26,306 nt of DNA from an uncultured Clostridia bacterium (GTDB lineage: Bacteria > Bacillota > Clostridia > TANB77 > CAG-508): positions 1 through 26,306 of the forward strand of contig CAKPLQ010000019.1 of NCBI GenBank assembly GCA_934167685.1, given 5' to 3'. The position numbers and the translations under genes are program-made. This document shows positions 23,697-26,306 of the stretch, piece after piece. Each line of letters begins with the position of its first letter. Position 1 is the first letter of the stretch. The notes under the pieces were generated by a model. It made no database searches, was not told the origin of the DNA, and saw nothing but the letters and a program-made list of their open reading frames with translations.

Positions 23697-23775
23697 TTTA
23701 CATTATTTTCACATTTTTTTCACAAATGTAGTGTATTCTATATGAAGTAAATAAAAAAAAGAGGAGGTCCTTACA
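23697..23775 (+). promoter_or_regulatory. htrA: htrA promoter region with repeated TTTTCACA and strong ribosome binding site
   Basis: The motif TTTTCACA occurs twice, starting at 23706 and 23717, 11 bases apart (one helical turn). The second overlaps a possible -35 box TTCACA (23719-23724), with a possible -10 box TATGAA (23741-23746) after 16 bases. GAGGAGGT lies 7 bases before the ATG. Tandem repeats one turn apart before a stress protease gene resemble response-regulator sites such as those of CssR, but that is inference. Confidence 0.4.
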
Positions 23776-25014
23776 ATGGATGAAAATGAAAACAGATTTG
23801 AAGTAATATCAAGCAAAACTTCAAAAGCAAACTTCAAACAATCAAATGGATTTGGAAAAACAATATTTGTACCATTTTTAAGTGGTGTTATGGGATGTGC
23901 TTTAGTTATAGGAACTTGCTTTGGTGTTCCATCTATAAAAGAAAAACTAACAGGAGATACTACCACATCAAAAACAACAGTTCAGACATCTTCTGGAACA
24001 ACATCAAACCTAATATCACTATCAAACTATTCAAATACAGCAGTATTTGCAGCAAACAAAATATTACCATCAATCGTTGGCATTGAAGTTACTTATACAG
24101 CTACATCAAATTCTTTATTCGGATTTGGTACGCCACAAACTTCAACAGCAACAGCTACAGGTTCTGGTATTATCATTAGTGAAGATGGTTATATTTTAAC
24201 AAACAACCATGTTGTAGATACAAGTTCTTCAAGTTCATACTCATATTACGATATTTCAGATGCTACATCTGTAAAAGTAAAATTAAATAGCGGAACTTAT
24301 GGAGATAATGCAACATTTGATGCAAAAATTGTCGGAAAAGATTCTCAAACCGATTTGGCTGTATTAAAAATTGATAAAACAGGATTAACTGCAGCAGAAT
24401 TTGCTGATTCTGACCAGGCAGTTGTAGGAGAATTTGTAATGGCTGTAGGTAGCCCTCTTGGACTAGATACTACTGTTACACAAGGAATTATTAGTGCGGT
24501 TAACAGAGAGGTAGAATCTGAAGGTACAAAATATATTTGTATTCAAACAGATGCTGCAATAAACTCTGGTAACAGTGGTGGCGCACTTGTAAATAGTGAC
24601 GGAAAAGTTATTGGTATAAACACATTAAAATTATCTGGTAGTGGTGTTGAAGGAATTGGATTTGCTATTCCTATAAATTCTACACTTGATGTTACTGACC
24701 AATTAATTAACCACAATAAAGTTTTGAGACCTTATATCGGAATTAGTGGTATTAACTTAGATGAGTCAACAGCAAAAAAATATAATTTAACTGTTGGTGT
24801 TTATGTAAAAACGGTTCAAAATTTCTCTCCAGCAGAAAAAGCAGGATTACAAGCTGGCGATGTTATAGTTAAAGCAGATGACAAAGACATTACAACTATG
24901 GATGAATTAAATGAAATTAAAAATTCTCACCAAATTGGTGATACAATGAAATTAAAAATTAATAGAAATGGTGATGAAAAAGAAATAACACTAACTCTTG
25001 CAGAAACTCCTTAA
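23776..25014 (+). CDS. htrA: membrane-anchored HtrA-type serine protease with PDZ domain
   Basis: The 412-residue protein has a cytoplasmic tail of about 28 residues, one membrane helix (about 29-50), a Ser/Thr-rich linker, a trypsin-like S1C protease domain (about 90-310) and one PDZ domain (about 318-405). The catalytic triad is visible: H145 in T-N-N-H-V-V-D, D193 in Q-T-D-L-A-V-L and S267 in G-N-S-G-G. Such proteins degrade or refold misfolded exported proteins at the outer face of the membrane and respond to heat and secretion stress. It is the only protein gene on the plus strand, has the strongest ribosome binding site in the window and is followed by a terminator at 25118-25147. A Cys near residue 48 lies in the helix and is not a lipobox. 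Confidence 0.95.
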   Translation: MDENENRFEVISSKTSKANFKQSNGFGKTIFVPFLSGVMGCALVIGTCFGVPSIKEKLTGDTTTSKTTVQTSSGTTSNLISLSNYSNTAVFAANKILPSIVGIEVTYTATSNSLFGFGTPQTSTATATGSGIIISEDGYILTNNHVVDTSSSSSYSYYDISDATSVKVKLNSGTYGDNATFDAKIVGKDSQTDLAVLKIDKTGLTAAEFADSDQAVVGEFVMAVGSPLGLDTTVTQGIISAVNREVESEGTKYICIQTDAAINSGNSGGALVNSDGKVIGINTLKLSGSGVEGIGFAIPINSTLDVTDQLINHNKVLRPYIGISGINLDESTAKKYNLTVGVYVKTVQNFSPAEKAGLQAGDVIVKADDKDITTMDELNEIKNSHQIGDTMKLKINRNGDEKEITLTLAETP

Positions 25015-25042
25015 TTTTTCAAATTTTCACTTTAAGTTCACA

Positions 25043-25061
25043 CAATGAACAAATTTCATTG
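25043..25061. repeat. 7-base inverted repeat downstream of htrA
   Basis: CAATGAA (25043-25049) and its exact complement TTCATTG (25055-25061) are separated by 5 bases. It lies in the untranslated stretch between the htrA stop and the terminator; a second shorter pair (TCAGT/ACTGA, 25079-25092) follows. They could be RNA hairpins or a protein site; no function can be shown. Confidence 0.4.
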
Positions 25062-25117
25062 GTATATTATATGCATAGTCAGTAAGAACTGATTAATAAA
25101 CATCCCCTTTTATTTTC

Positions 25118-25147
25118 AAAAACGGTCTAAATAATTAGACCGTTTTT
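25118..25147. terminator. bidirectional terminator between htrA and the RsiV-like gene
   Basis: Perfect 13-base arms (25118-25130 and 25135-25147) close on a 4-base loop. The core CGGTC/GACCG is flanked by A on one side and T on the other, so each strand ends in a T run. It lies between two convergent genes and serves both. Confidence 0.9.
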
Positions 25148-25151
25148 ATTA

Positions 25152-26003
25152 TTACATTATTATTACATCCATTTCGTTTGTATTGTTTTCATTTCCATAT
25201 GCATATATTATATACAATGCATTATCTTTTCCTATAAAATATTCAGTAACATTATTAATGCTATACATATCACTTGTATAATCTCTCTTGTATGTAGTAT
25301 AACCCAATTTTTCTAATTCTTCTGACTTTTCTTGTTGAGTTTTAATTTCTTCTTTTATTTTCTGATTAGCCTCTTTTTTGGTTATTCCTTTTGCCTCAAG
25401 TATATTATCAATTGTATATTCTTTTTGATTTGTTAAATCATAATTATATGTTTGGATAATATCTCTTTGTGGATTTGTCCCTTCTTTTAAAGTTGACCTT
25501 ACTACTAATGATAATATATTATTAGATATATACGCACTATAATTTACTGTATATATAATATTACTGTTTTGAGTATTTATAACACTTTTTGCCTTTTTCT
25601 CAAATATATCTTTAATTTTGATATTAAAATCTTCTATTATTGAATTGTTTATATTTATATATGGTATGTTTACATTTAATTCATAGTCATTGATTTTATT
25701 ATCATTATTTTTATATCCTATATAAATAATTTCTTTACTATTGTCTATCTTCGAGATTTTATAACTATTATTTTCTAAATAATTTACCTTATTATTAAAA
25801 ATATTCTCAAACTCATCTTTATATTGACTTTTTTGTGCTTCAGTTATTTGTGGTATTTTACTCTCTACTTTTACTTCATTTCTTTTTGATATTTGCAATA
25901 CCATTGCAAATATTACAGCAACAACACATACTATTAATATTCCTACATAAAATATTTTTAATCTTTTGTTTTTCTTACTCTCATCTTCTATAATTACATT
26001 CAT
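25152..26003 (-). CDS. membrane-anchored DUF3298/RsiV-like protein
   Basis: The 283-residue protein has a charged cytoplasmic tail of about 16 residues, one membrane helix (about 18-40) and a soluble outer domain of about 240 residues. The central part has the alternating beta strands of the DUF4163/DUF3298 pair: N-V-N-I-P-Y-I near residue 130, then Y-T-V-N-Y-S-A-Y, then Y-N-Y-D-L-T-N-Q-K-E-Y-T-I-D-N-I-L. This pattern occurs in RsiV anti-sigma factors and in deacetylase-associated PdaC proteins. There is no visible anti-sigma binding motif in the short cytoplasmic tail and no sigma factor gene beside it in the window, so an anti-sigma role is not supported. A GGAGG lies 8 bases before the ATG. 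The domain call is from pattern memory. Confidence 0.72.
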   Translation of the reverse strand: MNVIIEDESKKNKRLKIFYVGILIVCVVAVIFAMVLQISKRNEVKVESKIPQITEAQKSQYKDEFENIFNNKVNYLENNSYKISKIDNSKEIIYIGYKNNDNKINDYELNVNIPYININNSIIEDFNIKIKDIFEKKAKSVINTQNSNIIYTVNYSAYISNNILSLVVRSTLKEGTNPQRDIIQTYNYDLTNQKEYTIDNILEAKGITKKEANQKIKEEIKTQQEKSEELEKLGYTTYKRDYTSDMYSINNVTEYFIGKDNALYIIYAYGNENNTNEMDVIIM

Positions 26004-26060
26004 ACTTTTTCCTCCGTGCTTATATTGTAATATCTTTCACTAAAAAATGCAATAGTTGTT

Positions 26061-26306
26061 TTATTCTTTTTTTAGATATTTTAATTTTGTTGCCATCCCT
26101 CCCCTTATATGCCTCTCTGCTTTGTTCTCATCTAATATCTCTCTCACTTCTTTAGCTAGCATAGGATTTATCTCTTCAAGTCGCTCAGTTACATCTTTGT
26201 GTACTGTTGATACTTTTCAGAGCGGTAGAATTTTCTTTATTTTTTGTATTTTCTTTTTCTTCGACACTTTGGTAAATGTCTTCAAATTTTGTTATTACTG
26301 GCTCAT
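26061..26306 (-). pseudogene. frameshifted reading frame, cut by window edge
   Basis: On the minus strand one frame is open from the window edge through F-E-D-I-Y-Q-S-V-E-E-K and stops at a TGA near 26190. A second frame takes over around 26214-26217 and runs through E-R-L-E-E-I-N-P-M-L-A-K-E-V and A-E-R-H-I-R-G-G-M-A-T-K to a TAA at 26061. Removing one A from the A4 run (26214-26217) would join them into one smooth, charged protein end. I do not recognise the family. It could be a real broken gene, a sequencing error in a short homopolymer, or two unrelated frames. The stop lies 57 bases before the RsiV-like gene. Confidence 0.5.

Noticed and set aside
25152..26003. Anti-sigma factor function for the RsiV-like protein
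   Set aside because: No sigma factor gene lies beside it in the window and the cytoplasmic tail is too short to show a sigma-binding region.
1..26306. CRISPR array, insertion sequence or prophage
   Set aside because: No regularly spaced repeats, transposase or integrase motif, or phage gene was seen on reading both strands.

Overview
The window looks like chromosomal DNA from a low-GC Bacillota, most likely a member of the Clostridia. This is inferred from three things: very AT-rich sequence with AT-ending codons, strong GGAGG-type ribosome binding sites, and Firmicute gene neighbourhoods (era-yqzL-recO, cdaA, pyrimidine-nucleoside phosphorylase, an HtrA-type membrane protease). Species cannot be fixed from the sequence. 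Almost all genes read on the minus strand; the exceptions are one tRNA-Met and one htrA gene.

Region 1 (1-14243, minus strand) is a cell-surface polysaccharide locus. In transcription order it holds two single-domain family 2 glycosyltransferases, a membrane-anchored ComEC-like metallo-beta-lactamase-fold protein, an ABC-2 polysaccharide exporter (Wzm/TagG-like permease and Wzt-like ATPase with a C-terminal glycan-binding-type domain), a protein carrying the tail of a methyltransferase-like module plus a coiled coil, a tandem two-domain glycosyltransferase, two polytopic membrane proteins that may be GT-C-type enzymes, two polyprenol-phosphate-sugar-synthase-like glycosyltransferases, a DUF2304 membrane protein, and another glycosyltransferase cut by the window edge. 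Spacing is tight, often with overlaps. A consensus sigma-A-type promoter (13238-13266) lies in front of the second glycosyltransferase, while the first sits 3 bases behind recO. The likely job is to build a glycan on a lipid carrier, export it through the ABC transporter and decorate it outside; the sugars cannot be named.

Region 2 (14247-18364, minus) is a housekeeping block: a large unrecognised coiled-coil protein with a TTG start, then era, the tiny yqzL and recO. Upstream, divergently, is an elongator-type tRNA-Met (18514-18590) with a consensus promoter carrying a 10-base direct repeat, bounded by strong hairpins.

Region 3 (18634-23681, minus) appears to be one operon from a good promoter at 23653-23681: a pilin-like/membrane-anchored protein, rnhB, pyrimidine-nucleoside phosphorylase, an unlisted 53-residue single-pass membrane protein, cdaA (c-di-AMP synthase), truA, and possibly a Cys/Asn-rich small membrane protein. 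cdaA is not next to cdaR or glmM here.

Region 4 (23697-26306) holds htrA on the plus strand, a bidirectional terminator, and convergently a DUF3298/RsiV-like membrane-anchored protein. At the right edge is a minus-strand reading frame that looks broken by a one-base frameshift.

No CRISPR array, insertion sequence, rRNA or phage gene was seen. The most interesting unexplained items are the large era-linked coiled-coil protein, the decapitated methyltransferase-like protein of the glycan locus, the Cys/Asn-rich membrane protein, and the 53-residue protein in front of cdaA.
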